The position numbers and the translations under genes were made by a program. Below are positions 43,977-53,376 of a stretch of DNA of 64,000 nucleotides, one piece after another; positions within the stretch are counted from its first letter, which is position 1, and each line of letters starts with the position of its first letter. The stretch is taken from NCBI RefSeq assembly GCF_042219825.1, contig NZ_JBHJHQ010000001.1:733058-797057 (forward strand), given 5' to 3'. The notes beneath the pieces were generated by a model that was given only the letters and a program-made list of their open reading frames with translations, had not been told where the DNA came from and made no database searches. This stretch comes from JBHJHP01 sp042219825. GTDB lineage: Bacteria; Bacteroidota; Bacteroidia; Bacteroidales; UBA5342.

Positions 43977-45536
43977 CTATAATGGTATGTTACTGTGTTT
44001 TTTAGGCGGGTTACTGAGTTTCTTGGTCTGAAGACTCTGGAAAGCCCTGATAATTCTGAACCTTGTATTTCTTGGCTCGATCACATCATCAATGTATCCC
44101 ATTGAAGCAGCCTGATAAGGATTGGCAAATTTTTCCTTGTATTCATCCGTTTTATCCTGAACATATTTTGCTCTTTCCTCTTCATTTTCAATAGCTGCAA
44201 TACTTTTGCCTTCAAGCACTTCAATTGCTCCCTGGGCTCCCATTACTGCAATTTCAGCCATTGGCCAGGCATAGTTAAAATCGCCACGCAATTGTTTACA
44301 GCTCATCACATCATGCGCTCCACCATACGATTTGCGTAGTGTTACTGTAACTTTTGGTACAGTAGCTTCTCCATAAGCAAACATCAGTTTTGCTCCGTGC
44401 GTAATAATGGCGTTATATTCCTGGCCTGATCCGGGCAAAAATCCCGGCACATCAACCAATGTAAGAATAGGAATATTAAATGCATCACAAAAGCGAACGA
44501 AACGAGCTGCTTTACGTGAAGCATCCACATCGAGAACACCAGCCAGATAGCTCGGTTGATTTGCAATTACACCAACACTCATACCTTCCAGGCGACAAAA
44601 TCCTGTCACGATGTTTTTTGCATAATTTCTGTGTATTTCAAGAAATTCGCCATCATCAACTATGGCATGTATAACGTCCTTAACATTATACGGCTGATTT
44701 GGATTGTCCGGTACAATTTCGTTAAGTGCTTCTTCCAGACGATCTATCGGATCAGTGCACTCCACTAATGGTGGCTCTTCAAGGTTGTTTTGTGGCAGAT
44801 AAGAAATCAGTTTTCGTATCAATAAGAGTCCTTCCTCTTCGTTTTCAACCATAAAATGTGACACCCCGGACTTTGATGAATGAACCTCAGCACCACCAAG
44901 ATTTTGTACCGAAATATCTTCACCGGTCACTGTTTTAACAACCTTAGGGCCAGTTACAAACATATAGCTGTTTTCCTCGGTCATCATAATAAAGTCGGTT
45001 AACGCCGGTGAATAAACAGCACCTCCAGCACAAGGACCAAAGATTGCTGATATCTGAGGTACAACGCCGGAAGCAAGAATATTACGCTCAAAAATTTCTG
45101 CGTAACCTGCCAGCGAAGTAACACCTTCCTGAATACGTGCGCCACCTGAATCGTTGATACCAATTACAGGAGCACCTACCTTCATGGCCATATCCATAAC
45201 CTTGCAGATTTTCTGTGCCAAAGTTTCAGATAAGGAACCTCCAAAAACAGTAAAATCCTGAGCATAGACATAAACTACGCGTCCATCTATGGTTCCATGC
45301 CCCGTGACCACACCATCTCCCAGGAATTTCTTCTTTTCCATTCCAAAGTTGGTACATCGATGTGTTACAAACATATCGAGCTCTTCAAAGCTGCCATCAT
45401 CAAGCAGCATCTCAATACGTTCACGGGCAGTCATTTTCCCCTGCTCATGTTGCTTTTCAATTCTCTTTTCACCACCACCCATTTTGGCCTGATCCCTTAG
45501 GTCAATGAGCTTTTTCAGTTTATCTTTATTAGACAT
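43977..45536 (-). CDS. mmdA: Methylmalonyl-CoA decarboxylase carboxyltransferase subunit (alpha)
   Basis: A 519-residue carboxyltransferase. Residues about 90-250 and 320-480 form the two crotonase-like halves, with acyl-CoA and biotin oxyanion segments GINDSGGARIQEGV, GPCAGGAVYSPALTDF and VDVPGFLPGSGQEYNAIITHGAKL. The same fold serves propionyl-CoA carboxylase beta, but no biotin carboxylase gene is present and an OadB-type pump is, which identifies the decarboxylase. It converts methylmalonyl-CoA to propionyl-CoA, the energy-conserving step of succinate-propionate fermentation. Confidence 0.94.
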   Translation of the reverse strand: MSNKDKLKKLIDLRDQAKMGGGEKRIEKQHEQGKMTARERIEMLLDDGSFEELDMFVTHRCTNFGMEKKKFLGDGVVTGHGTIDGRVVYVYAQDFTVFGGSLSETLAQKICKVMDMAMKVGAPVIGINDSGGARIQEGVTSLAGYAEIFERNILASGVVPQISAIFGPCAGGAVYSPALTDFIMMTEENSYMFVTGPKVVKTVTGEDISVQNLGGAEVHSSKSGVSHFMVENEEEGLLLIRKLISYLPQNNLEEPPLVECTDPIDRLEEALNEIVPDNPNQPYNVKDVIHAIVDDGEFLEIHRNYAKNIVTGFCRLEGMSVGVIANQPSYLAGVLDVDASRKAARFVRFCDAFNIPILTLVDVPGFLPGSGQEYNAIITHGAKLMFAYGEATVPKVTVTLRKSYGGAHDVMSCKQLRGDFNYAWPMAEIAVMGAQGAIEVLEGKSIAAIENEEERAKYVQDKTDEYKEKFANPYQAASMGYIDDVIEPRNTRFRIIRAFQSLQTKKLSNPPKKHSNIPL

Positions 45537-45554
45537 AAGTATGAATATTTTGTA

Positions 45555-45965
45555 TTATTCGTTAGGATGTTCACACAATTCAGTTAGTACACCAAATGTG
45601 GATTTAGGATGTAAAAAAGCGATATTCAAACCTTCGGCTCCTTTACGTGGTGTTTTATCAATTAACCTTACACCTTTTTCTTCAGCAGCTAAAAGTTTCC
45701 CGGCCAGTCCTTCCACTGCAAATGCCATATGGTGAATTCCTTCACCCTTTTTCTCTAAAAACTTACCTATAGGTCCTTCCGGATCTGTTGATTCAAGTAA
45801 CTCTATTTTGGTCTGACCCACTTTGAAGAAAGCCGTTTTCACTTTTTGATCCGCTACTTCCTCAACAGCATAACATTCCAAACCAAATACATTTTCATAA
45901 AATGGTATTGCTTCGTCTAAACTTTTAACAGCAATCCCAATGTGTTCAATATAAGAAGGTTTCAT
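45555..45965 (-). CDS. mce: Methylmalonyl-CoA epimerase
   Basis: A 136-residue protein of the vicinal-oxygen-chelate fold. The N-terminal IEHIGIAVKSLDEAIPFYENVFGLE supplies a metal His, the second half has GKFLEKKGEGIHHMAFAVEGL with another His and LLESTDPEGPIG, and the last Glu ligand is in FGVLTELCE. It interconverts R and S methylmalonyl-CoA so the mutase product can be decarboxylated. It is first in the mmd operon, 18 bp before mmdA. The mutase genes themselves are not in the window. Confidence 0.95.
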   Translation of the reverse strand: MKPSYIEHIGIAVKSLDEAIPFYENVFGLECYAVEEVADQKVKTAFFKVGQTKIELLESTDPEGPIGKFLEKKGEGIHHMAFAVEGLAGKLLAAEEKGVRLIDKTPRKGAEGLNIAFLHPKSTFGVLTELCEHPNE

Positions 45966-46308
45966 ATAATTTGTTTTATTGTAATAATCAATTAAAACGA
46001 AAAGCTATAATATTCAATCACCAAATATTATACAAAATTTAATTAAAGAAAAATTTATCCAATTGAAAAATTAAAGGCACAAAATTATATTAAAAATAGC
46101 TCAATTTTAAATGTTTTCAGACTTAAATTAGTAATTTATAATTATTCCTCATAGACAATTTTCTACATATGTATTTATTTAAATGTCAAACATTTAATAA
46201 TCCTACCAGTTCATAACAATGACACAGATAAAAAAATGCATCAATTTTAATGTTCAGAAATCCCAAAATTGCTAATGCTATTTTATCTTTGCCTCAAAAT
46301 TCGAGGAG
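45966..46308. other. Divergent intergenic region, 343 bp
   Basis: AT-rich spacer between mce (minus) and the EamA exporter (plus). A minus-strand TAATTTTG (46087-46080) may be the -7 element of the mmd operon, with a long (about 110 nt) leader. A plus-strand TATCTTTG (46284-46291) serves the exporter. No ORF or RNA gene is visible. Confidence 0.5.
46284..46291 (+). promoter_or_regulatory. Candidate -7 element for the EamA exporter
   Basis: TATCTTTG matches TAnnTTTG, 17 bp before ATG 46309. A GAGGAG stretch directly before the start could act as a ribosome binding site but lies very close to the ATG. Confidence 0.5.
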
Positions 46309-47199
46309 ATGTGGTTAGTACTGGCGCTGATTTCAGCAGTTTTGTTAGGGGTTTATGATGTATTTAAAAAGTATTCGGTAAACGAAAATGCTGTTTTTCC
46401 TGTATTACTGTTCTCCTGTTCCAGCTCAGCCCTTCTTTTTGTTCCTGTTTTTATACTTTCTGCCACTCAACCTGAATTTATGAAATCTGCCGGATTATTT
46501 CTTCCCACTTTAAATATACACGAGCACGTCCTGGTAATCCTCAAATCCATAATTGTGGTTTCTTCCTGGACATTCGCATTTTTTGCACTAAAAAACCTCC
46601 CTTTAACCATCGTCTCTCCTATCAGAGCAACGTCACCTGTATGGACACTGATAGGTGCCTTATTAATATTTTCGGAGAAACTGACTCCTATACAGTGGAC
46701 TGGACTCGGTGTAACGATTACGTTTTTTTTCCTGTTTTCAACTGCCGGTAAAACGGAAGGGATTTCGTTCAGAACCAACAAATGGATCTGGTTTGTCCTA
46801 CTTGCCACCCTGCTTGGTTCAGCCAGCGCATTATATGACAAACATCTGATGCAAAACTATAACAGAATTGCAATTCAGGCATGGTTTTCTGTATATCAGG
46901 TGGTATTACTTTTGCCGACAACTCTTTTATTTTGGTATCCTAAACGTAAAGCTGTACCCTTTAAGTGGCGCTGGACCATTCCAATGATCGGTCTATTTTT
47001 GGTTATTTCGGACTTTACATATTTTTATGCACTCAGCGATACCGATTCATTAATATCAGTAATTTCAGCCATACGCAGAAGTGGTGTGGTAGTAGCATTT
47101 ACGTTTGGCGCACTTATATTTAAAGAAAAAAATATCCGCCGGAAAAGTATTTATCTGGCGGGTATATTAGTAGGTGTAATGCTTTTAATGCTTAGCTAA
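46309..47199 (+). CDS. EamA/DMT-family metabolite exporter
   Basis: A 296-residue integral membrane protein with about ten hydrophobic helices arranged as two EamA repeats. The first ends near ATSPVWTLIGALLIFSEKLTPIQWTGL, the second near SVISAIRRSGVVVAFTFGALIFKEK. Family members export amino acids or other small metabolites. Substrate unknown. The gene ends 2 bp from the convergent speA, with no visible terminator. Confidence 0.9.
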   Translation: MWLVLALISAVLLGVYDVFKKYSVNENAVFPVLLFSCSSSALLFVPVFILSATQPEFMKSAGLFLPTLNIHEHVLVILKSIIVVSSWTFAFFALKNLPLTIVSPIRATSPVWTLIGALLIFSEKLTPIQWTGLGVTITFFFLFSTAGKTEGISFRTNKWIWFVLLATLLGSASALYDKHLMQNYNRIAIQAWFSVYQVVLLLPTTLLFWYPKRKAVPFKWRWTIPMIGLFLVISDFTYFYALSDTDSLISVISAIRRSGVVVAFTFGALIFKEKNIRRKSIYLAGILVGVMLLMLS

Positions 47200-47201
47200 G
47201 A

Positions 47202-49097
47202 TTATTCCAGGTACGTGTATCCGTAAAGTCCGGATCTGTAATTAGAAAGAAACTCCTTCCCTTCTTCCATTGTTATCTTACCGGCTTTAATGGAACTTCC
47301 CACCCAGGTTTCAACAGTTCTCACAAGCTTTTTGGCGTTGTATTGCACATAATCCAATACTTCTGCAACAGTTTCCCCGTCAATAACCTGATCAATGTAA
47401 TATCCCTTTTCATCCACAGAAACATGTACAGCATTGGTATCACCAAACAAATTATGCAAATCACCTAAGATTTCCTGGTAGGCTCCAACCAAAAACACAC
47501 CAATATAATACGATTCGTTGCTTCTTAAACGGTGAACAGGTAAGTAATATGAAATATTTTTGGTGGCAATAAAATTGTCAATTTTACCATCTGAATCGCA
47601 GGTAATATCCTGTATAGTTGCTACACGTGTTGGTTTTTCATGCAACCGGTGTATCGGCAGAATTGGGAAAATCTGATCTATTGCCCAGGAATCAGGCAAC
47701 GACTGAAATAATGAGAAATTGCAGAAATATTTATCCGCCAGCATTTTGGGCAACTGCCTTAATTCATATGGTGTATGCTTTAATTCAACTGCCAGTTCAT
47801 ATACATCTCGTGCAATGCTCCAGAATAAGCGTTCAATCTGTGCGCGGGTTTTCAGGTCGATTAATCTCAGACTGAACCTATCCAAAGATTCCTCTCTTAT
47901 CTGCTGCGCATCATGCCATGTTTCCAGTATTTTTGTCTGATTTAAAGTATCCCAAAGGTTGTATAGCTCTACAACCAATTCATGTGCATCATCATCTAAC
48001 TTATCCTTTTCTTCATCCCATGATGGTAAAGTAGCTGTTTCAAGTACTTCAAAAATCAGCACCGAATGATGGGCGGTTAATGAACGTCCCGATTCAGTAA
48101 TAATATTAGGATGCGGAAGATCATTTTTATCACTCGCATCCACAAATGTGCTTACTGAATCATTTACATACTCCTGAATGGTGTAATTTATGCTGCTTTC
48201 GCTGTTGGATGATTTTGTTCCATCGTAATCCACTCCCAGACCACCACCAATATCCACAAATTCAATATTGAAGCCCAGTTTACATAGTTCCACATAAAAC
48301 TGTGACGCCTCCCTCAGAGCAGTTTTGATCCGTCGTATTTTTGTTATCTGGCTTCCGATGTGGAAATGAATAAAACGAAATGATTCCTCCAGATTGTTTT
48401 TTATCAGATAATCAGTCGCTTCCAGTAATTCACTTGATGTCAAACCAAACTTACTTACATCACCGCCAGAATCTTCCCATTTTCCACTGCCAGTGCTGGC
48501 CAGTTTTATACGAATACCAATATTCGGTTTTATTTTCAGTCGTTTAGAGATTTTTGCAACCAGCTTAAGCTCATTCAGTTTTTCAATGACAATAAAGATG
48601 CTTTTCCCCATTTTTTGTGCCAGTAATGCCAACTCAATGTAATCTTCATCTTTATAACCATTACATATTATAAGCGACTCGGGGTCTGTATTAATTGCAA
48701 GAACAGCATGTAATTCTGGTTTGGAACCAGCTTCAAGGCCAATATTATATTTCTTTCCGTGACTTACAATTTCCTCTACTACCGGACGCATCTGATTGAC
48801 CTTAATAGGATAGATCAAATGGTTTTGTGCTTTATATTCGTATTCTGTAGCAGCCCTCTGAAAACATTCAGATATTGTTACAATCTGGTTATCAAGAATG
48901 TCTGGAAAACGAACCAGGATTGGCGTTGTAACATCACGAAGGGATAATTCATCAATTAACTCCTTCAGATCAACCTGTGCCATTCCCTTCTTAGGATTTA
49001 CATATACATTACCTTCTTCGTTAATTGAAAAGAGATCAACTCCCCAGCCATTAATATTATACAGCTCAGCAGAGTCTTCAATGCGCCATTTTCTCAT
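47202..49097 (-). CDS. speA: Biosynthetic arginine decarboxylase
   Basis: A 631-residue PLP enzyme making agmatine from arginine, the first step toward polyamines. The PLP Lys is Lys99 in LIYPIKVNQMRP, and GSQITKIRRI, FVDIGGGLGVDYDGT and ITESGRSLTAHHSVL are canonical. The inserted middle domain and total length fit the SpeA class. No agmatinase or agmatine deiminase gene is adjacent. The gene appears monocistronic. Confidence 0.96.
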   Translation of the reverse strand: MRKWRIEDSAELYNINGWGVDLFSINEEGNVYVNPKKGMAQVDLKELIDELSLRDVTTPILVRFPDILDNQIVTISECFQRAATEYEYKAQNHLIYPIKVNQMRPVVEEIVSHGKKYNIGLEAGSKPELHAVLAINTDPESLIICNGYKDEDYIELALLAQKMGKSIFIVIEKLNELKLVAKISKRLKIKPNIGIRIKLASTGSGKWEDSGGDVSKFGLTSSELLEATDYLIKNNLEESFRFIHFHIGSQITKIRRIKTALREASQFYVELCKLGFNIEFVDIGGGLGVDYDGTKSSNSESSINYTIQEYVNDSVSTFVDASDKNDLPHPNIITESGRSLTAHHSVLIFEVLETATLPSWDEEKDKLDDDAHELVVELYNLWDTLNQTKILETWHDAQQIREESLDRFSLRLIDLKTRAQIERLFWSIARDVYELAVELKHTPYELRQLPKMLADKYFCNFSLFQSLPDSWAIDQIFPILPIHRLHEKPTRVATIQDITCDSDGKIDNFIATKNISYYLPVHRLRSNESYYIGVFLVGAYQEILGDLHNLFGDTNAVHVSVDEKGYYIDQVIDGETVAEVLDYVQYNAKKLVRTVETWVGSSIKAGKITMEEGKEFLSNYRSGLYGYTYLE

Positions 49098-49255
49098 GCT
49101 TTATTAATATTCTGTTTAACCTAAAAAACAAGGTTACGAAATTAAAAAATACAAACTGAAAATTTATGAAAAATTTAAGAAAATTCAAAAATAAAATACA
49201 TATTTAATAATCTGAATATCAGACACTAAAGGGAATTTATCAAAATTGCTCCGAT

Positions 49256-49774
49256 TTATTCAGGTATAGAAGGGACCTCAGTAATATTAATTAAATTTAC
49301 TTCCATTCTGAAATTCATAAACCTTGGAAGATTATCTACTACTCGATGAGCAAATGCTAAATCATTCGGGATGATCATAGTTGCTTTTCCACCTTCCCTC
49401 ATATGGGTCAGTCCTTCATGCAATCCAACCATACCATAAGGAATAGCATAGCTTGACAGTTCACTGCTTCCATAAAGCGTAAACTGATATTTATCTGCTG
49501 AAGCCTCATTATCCTGTATGTAAGTACTGTCCAGAGTATAAACACGGTACTCAATTAAAACTTCATCACCAGACACGGGCATTTTACCATCACCTTCTTC
49601 TTTTGATATAAAATACAATCCTGATTCAAGTCTGTCTGAATCCGGTATTCCTGCGTCTTTAATATATTCATCGAATTGCATCTCTGAATCTGCCTTTTCT
49701 GCCGAATAATCAGTTCCACATGAAATTAAAGTAACAACGAGTAATACAAGTGAGAGTTTTAAGAATAGTTTCAT
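49256..49774 (-). CDS. FKBP-type peptidyl-prolyl isomerase lipoprotein
   Basis: A 172-residue protein. The lipobox is LISCG (Cys about 19), so it is membrane-attached. The C-terminal half is an FKBP domain: SGDEVLIEYRVYTLDSTYIQD, then YGMVGLHEGLTHMREGGKATMIIPNDLAFA. It probably helps fold exported proteins. It shares size and layout with the next gene upstream, so the pair likely arose by duplication. Confidence 0.88.
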   Translation of the reverse strand: MKLFLKLSLVLLVVTLISCGTDYSAEKADSEMQFDEYIKDAGIPDSDRLESGLYFISKEEGDGKMPVSGDEVLIEYRVYTLDSTYIQDNEASADKYQFTLYGSSELSSYAIPYGMVGLHEGLTHMREGGKATMIIPNDLAFAHRVVDNLPRFMNFRMEVNLINITEVPSIPE

Positions 49775-49871
49775 TTGTTCTAAATTAGATTATTGAGTTT
49801 TTCAATAATTTCCGCAAATATAATAATTGATCACCAAGATATAACGATTAAAAGTGCAATATGTAACACCA

Positions 49872-50399
49872 TTAACGTTTTTCAACTTTTTCTATTGTAA
49901 TTTCTACCCGTAAAGGCTGAAAAGGGGCAACTTTTCCCGGAATTCCTTTAACTCCGTAAGCCAGATTAAAGGGTAACATTAATGTTGCCTTTTGATTTTC
50001 CCGCATTTTAAGCACACAGTTTTGTATTCCGGAAGGTATGTCCTGGCTTTTTCCAGCCACATATCTTACTTTATAAGTATCAATGGGGATGTTCAAAATT
50101 GTTTTCAGAATATAGTTCATACTCACCACATCGTCTGTCATAATCTGTGCTCCATTTTCAGAACCTGATATTGAATAATAATATCCATTGTCAGATTTTA
50201 CCCACTCTAAAACCGATGTATCAGCAATTGCAACAAACAGAGAGTCCTGTTGCTCTGCCATTTTTTTGTTCCATTCCAACATATACCGTTCTCTGGAAGT
50301 TTCAATTTGTTGCAACTCTCTGGAAGACTGTCGGGGTTTGTTTTTACATCCTGAAAATATCAAAAGCAATACCACGAAATAAATCAGTGATCTGTTCAT
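49872..50399 (-). CDS. FKBP-type isomerase lipoprotein, GldI-like
   Basis: A 175-residue lipoprotein (LIFSGCKNK, Cys at about 17). The FKBP domain covers about 75-173: DDVVSMNYILKTILNIPIDTY, PSGIQNCVLKMRENQKATLMLPFNLAYG, PLRVEITIEKV. It resembles GldI, the gliding/T9SS-associated prolyl isomerase lipoprotein of Bacteroidota, but other gld genes are not nearby, so this link is tentative. It lies downstream of the T9SS-cargo operon and 97 bp upstream of the second FKBP gene. Confidence 0.82.
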   Translation of the reverse strand: MNRSLIYFVVLLLIFSGCKNKPRQSSRELQQIETSRERYMLEWNKKMAEQQDSLFVAIADTSVLEWVKSDNGYYYSISGSENGAQIMTDDVVSMNYILKTILNIPIDTYKVRYVAGKSQDIPSGIQNCVLKMRENQKATLMLPFNLAYGVKGIPGKVAPFQPLRVEITIEKVEKR

Positions 50400-50432
50400 G
50401 AATTTCTGTTAAGCAGGTAAAGGTAGTAAAGA

Positions 50433-51869
50433 TTAGTTTTTCACCAATTTTGAAATGAATGTTTTCGCATTCTCCATTCGCACTACAACAACATAAGGGC
50501 CGGTTGAAAGATGAGCTATATTATAAAAGGATTGTTCCTTATAATTCCAGCTTTCAAGCTTTTTACCGATCATATCATACAATTCAATTCCATTAATTTT
50601 TTGTCCTTCAATTGGGACCACGGTAAAGCTTGTTGTTGCCGGATTTGGGTAACACTGAATTCCAGAATTTATAATACCGTCCAATTTATCAGTAACTGAA
50701 AAATCAGAATACTGAAATATCCCCATCTGATCATCTTTCCATGTTCCCGAATTTGCATCCCAATAATACACTTGAGTTGTGGTTATTTGTCTGTTAAAAT
50801 ACAGATCTATTATACTTTGATCCGAATATGGAAGCACCAGCATATCTTTGACAATAGCTGTATTATAAGAATAAAGTTCCCGGCTGTTTTCTATCCAGTC
50901 ATTTTTAGAAGCCTGACGGTCGTAATCCACGAATGTTAATAGGCTACCGCTACCATCATACGTGTAGATTTCCTTATCATAATAATCCCATCGTTTTGAC
51001 ATATTATTCCAATCATATTCAGCAAAATATACCAGGTGTTTATTCACATCAAATTCATGAACTTCTTTGGATAATTCATGCCAGGCACCACTTTCCCAAT
51101 ACCATGATAAGAATCCTAAATTCAACATATCAGCAGTATATTCTGAATAATCCCTATAATAGTTGTCCCATAAGTTTGTACTTTCATTCCATACATAATA
51201 GACATATTCTTCCGAGACCGGATTCGTAAAATATGCATATACTTCTTTATCGTAATTCACCCATTCATCGAAAATAAAATCCCACACCCTACTAACATAA
51301 GTTGTAATTCTGTTTTCCGTATCGTAGGTCATGGTTTCAATCAGATAATCTGACCAGTTCTTTAGTAAAATACTCCACTGCTGGTAGCGCCCTTCAATCA
51401 GATTTTCGTTTGAATCATACGTCCGCAATTCACGTTCTGATTCATTCCAAGGAAATATATTTGCTGAACGTTCATAAATAATGACTTCAGATTTCAGTCC
51501 GTTGGTATAGGTATAAACCTTTTTTAGCGTATCCACCCAAATTCCGTAAGAATTCAAATACGAATTTACGGTTTCCGAAAGCAAGGTATCATCATACACA
51601 TTGAACGTTTTTTCAGTTTCTGTCCAGTTGCCATTCACTGGATCCCAAACAGAACTAATAATGGTTTTAACTTTTCCATTATCATAATAGGTATATTCTT
51701 CTGAATCAGAATTAATAAATGATCCGGAGGATAGATTATAATCTTTCCATTCTGTCCTGTCCAACTGGATCATTCCGGCAGTTACAGCTCCCCTAAGGAT
51801 TTGTGAGTTTAAAGCACTGAACAAGGGAATAACTGCAAACCAGCTCAGTATATAATGCCTGGTTTTCAT
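50433..51869 (-). CDS. T9SS-secreted Trp/Tyr-rich repeat protein
   Basis: A 478-residue protein with an N-terminal signal-like segment (ILSWFAVIPLFSALNSQ). Most of the chain (about 35-395) is some nine degenerate repeats of 30-40 residues of the form V-W-D-x-x-x-x-x-W-x-x-x-x-K-E-x-Y-x-Y, for example ISSVWDPVNGNWTETEKTF and VSRVWDFIFDEWVNYDKEVY. The C-terminus (about 405-478) is a T9SS type A sorting domain (CYPNPATTSFTVVPIEG to FISKLVKN). Function unknown; the repeats suggest a beta-solenoid or propeller-like surface protein. It is third gene after the 155-residue Glu/Gln-rich protein and the outer-membrane protein. Confidence 0.82.
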   Translation of the reverse strand: MKTRHYILSWFAVIPLFSALNSQILRGAVTAGMIQLDRTEWKDYNLSSGSFINSDSEEYTYYDNGKVKTIISSVWDPVNGNWTETEKTFNVYDDTLLSETVNSYLNSYGIWVDTLKKVYTYTNGLKSEVIIYERSANIFPWNESERELRTYDSNENLIEGRYQQWSILLKNWSDYLIETMTYDTENRITTYVSRVWDFIFDEWVNYDKEVYAYFTNPVSEEYVYYVWNESTNLWDNYYRDYSEYTADMLNLGFLSWYWESGAWHELSKEVHEFDVNKHLVYFAEYDWNNMSKRWDYYDKEIYTYDGSGSLLTFVDYDRQASKNDWIENSRELYSYNTAIVKDMLVLPYSDQSIIDLYFNRQITTTQVYYWDANSGTWKDDQMGIFQYSDFSVTDKLDGIINSGIQCYPNPATTSFTVVPIEGQKINGIELYDMIGKKLESWNYKEQSFYNIAHLSTGPYVVVVRMENAKTFISKLVKN

Positions 51870-51878
51870 CGCCTTATT

Positions 51879-52787
51879 TTACTTAATTTTAAGAATATAA
51901 CCTAAAGAAAACTGCACATAACCCACACTTTCATAATAGTATAACGGATCTAACGTCCGGGGAAAATTGTGGATATAAGCAATTTCAAAATCAAAGTCCT
52001 TGTAAGAAATATTAATGGGCAATATTAACTGCGTATTTAGCAAACCGAATTTCTCATTGTAACCGTATATCGGCTCAAAAAAGATTGAATGTTGTTGCTC
52101 AGGATTAAGGAGAGTTTCAACAAGTTCTGATCCAAAATATGTTGAAATTTCAGGTTTAAACTGTATCCTGTCCAATCTGCCGAGACTAATTAGTTTAATA
52201 CGGGTATACAAATCAATTGAAAACTGATGGCTTATGGTATCACTACCTGTCATCATTGCATAATCAAATCGAAGTCCTGTATTTTTATGTTTCAGTGAAA
52301 ATCCGAGATTTAGATTATTATAAAAGTTCGGATTATAATCTGTTCCCATGTTCAGATAAATGAACCTGTTATAAGATGCTCTGTATCGAAAAAAGTCATG
52401 TTTTTTTAGTCCTTTGGTGTATCCCAATGTAAAAACGGCAGTTCTGAATGAAGGATCCATCTGACTGTACCAGGCACCTGATGTTCCAAAATAAAGGCCG
52501 TTTGAAATAAAATAATAAAGCTGAGCACTGGTATTGTGAATAGATCCCTCGGTTAAAGGATCAATAATTTCTCTTCCTGCATAAAATGAACGGGAATTGT
52601 ACATTGAACCAAAATAAAGGAAGTGGAAGTTGGTATTTCCATCAAATAATTCGTAAAGATCGATATCATCTTCAAAAAGCAATTCATCCAAAGCAGCATT
52701 AATGAGAGAGTCGTTTCGGGTTACTTCCTGTGCTTTAATGAACTGGACGGAAATTACAAGTAATAATATGATAAATAGTCTTTTCAT
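51879..52787 (-). CDS. Predicted outer-membrane beta-barrel protein
   Basis: Start placed at ATG 52787 (302 residues), which gives a clean signal peptide MKRLFIILLLVISVQFIKAQ; an ATG nine codons earlier would put extra residues before it. The rest alternates polar and aromatic residues in strands typical of small porin-like barrels (GLYFGTSGAWYSQMDPSFR, FFRYRASYNRFIYLNMGTD) and ends VGYVQFSLGYILKIK. I do not recognise the family; PorP/SprF was considered but the hallmark sequence is not clear. It ends 9 bp before the T9SS repeat protein, suggesting a joint function in surface assembly. Confidence 0.72.
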   Translation of the reverse strand: MKRLFIILLLVISVQFIKAQEVTRNDSLINAALDELLFEDDIDLYELFDGNTNFHFLYFGSMYNSRSFYAGREIIDPLTEGSIHNTSAQLYYFISNGLYFGTSGAWYSQMDPSFRTAVFTLGYTKGLKKHDFFRYRASYNRFIYLNMGTDYNPNFYNNLNLGFSLKHKNTGLRFDYAMMTGSDTISHQFSIDLYTRIKLISLGRLDRIQFKPEISTYFGSELVETLLNPEQQHSIFFEPIYGYNEKFGLLNTQLILPINISYKDFDFEIAYIHNFPRTLDPLYYYESVGYVQFSLGYILKIK

Positions 52788-52816
52788 GATGCTCACGTGG
52801 TGGATATTAAACATTA

Positions 52817-52849
52817 AAGGAAACTCACAGCCCTGGAACGGGCTGTGAG
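52817..52849 (-). terminator. Intra-operon hairpin/terminator
   Basis: CTCACAGCCC (52824-52833) is perfectly complementary to GGGCTGTGAG (52840-52849), 6-nt loop. On the minus strand it is followed by TTTCCTTTAATG, a weak T-tract. It sits between the 155-residue gene and the outer-membrane protein gene and may give partial termination. Confidence 0.7.
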
Positions 52850-52881
52850 GAGTTCATCAACAATTAACTAATGAACAATCA

Positions 52882-53349
52882 CTATTCACTTCCACCTTGT
52901 GAACTGTTTCCCTTTCTAAGCATACGTTTTTTCATGGCAGCTTTCTGGTCTCCGTTTAATGTTTCCCTGAATGCTTCACGCTGTGCTTTCATTGCTGCCC
53001 GGTTGTTGGCAAGCAATTCTTTTTGTTCTTCTGATAAAGTTGCCTGCAAAGCTTCCTGTTTTTCTTCACGTGTCATTTCCTGATTTTCAAGAATTGCACA
53101 CTGTTCTTCTGTTAAGGTTGCTTTAAATGCTTCCTTATTTTGAACAGCAAGTTGCTTACGTTCCTGCAACATTGTTTTCTGTTCTTCAGAAAGGTTTTCG
53201 CGCAGTCTTTCCCTTATCTGTGCCGGTTCTTCAACTGTAGTTGTTGGCTCCTCGGTTACCGGTTCTTCCCCTTCTGTCTGAGCAGATACAGCAAATACAG
53301 CTAAGAACATAAATGCAAAAATTGAGATTCTTTTTACTAAAGTTTTCAT
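52882..53349 (-). CDS. Periplasmic Glu/Gln-rich helical protein (LTxxQ/Spy-like)
   Basis: A 155-residue protein with signal peptide (1-23, ending AVSAQ). The mature part is almost all helix-forming Glu/Gln/Lys/Ala, with four imperfect repeats built on L-[ST]-E-E-Q: NLSEEQKTML, TLTEEQCAIL, TLSEEQKELL, TLNGDQKAAM. This resembles the LTxxQ motifs of Spy/CpxP periplasmic chaperones; one Cys is present. It is preceded by a promoter-like element shared with the ECF sigma-FecR-TonB operon, so it is probably under that sigma factor. Confidence 0.75.
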   Translation of the reverse strand: MKTLVKRISIFAFMFLAVFAVSAQTEGEEPVTEEPTTTVEEPAQIRERLRENLSEEQKTMLQERKQLAVQNKEAFKATLTEEQCAILENQEMTREEKQEALQATLSEEQKELLANNRAAMKAQREAFRETLNGDQKAAMKKRMLRKGNSSQGGSE

Positions 53350-53376
53350 GACTATTAATTTTAGTTTCTAATTTGT

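Noticed and set aside
43977..45536. Propionyl-CoA carboxylase beta chain
   Set aside because: The fold is the same, but there is no biotin carboxylase gene, while an OadB-type Na+ pump, biotin carrier, OadG-like subunit and epimerase are present; this is the decarboxylase.
51879..52787. PorP/SprF-type T9SS membrane protein
   Set aside because: Size and barrel pattern fit loosely, but I cannot see the family hallmark and no gliding/T9SS core gene is adjacent; left as an unassigned barrel.
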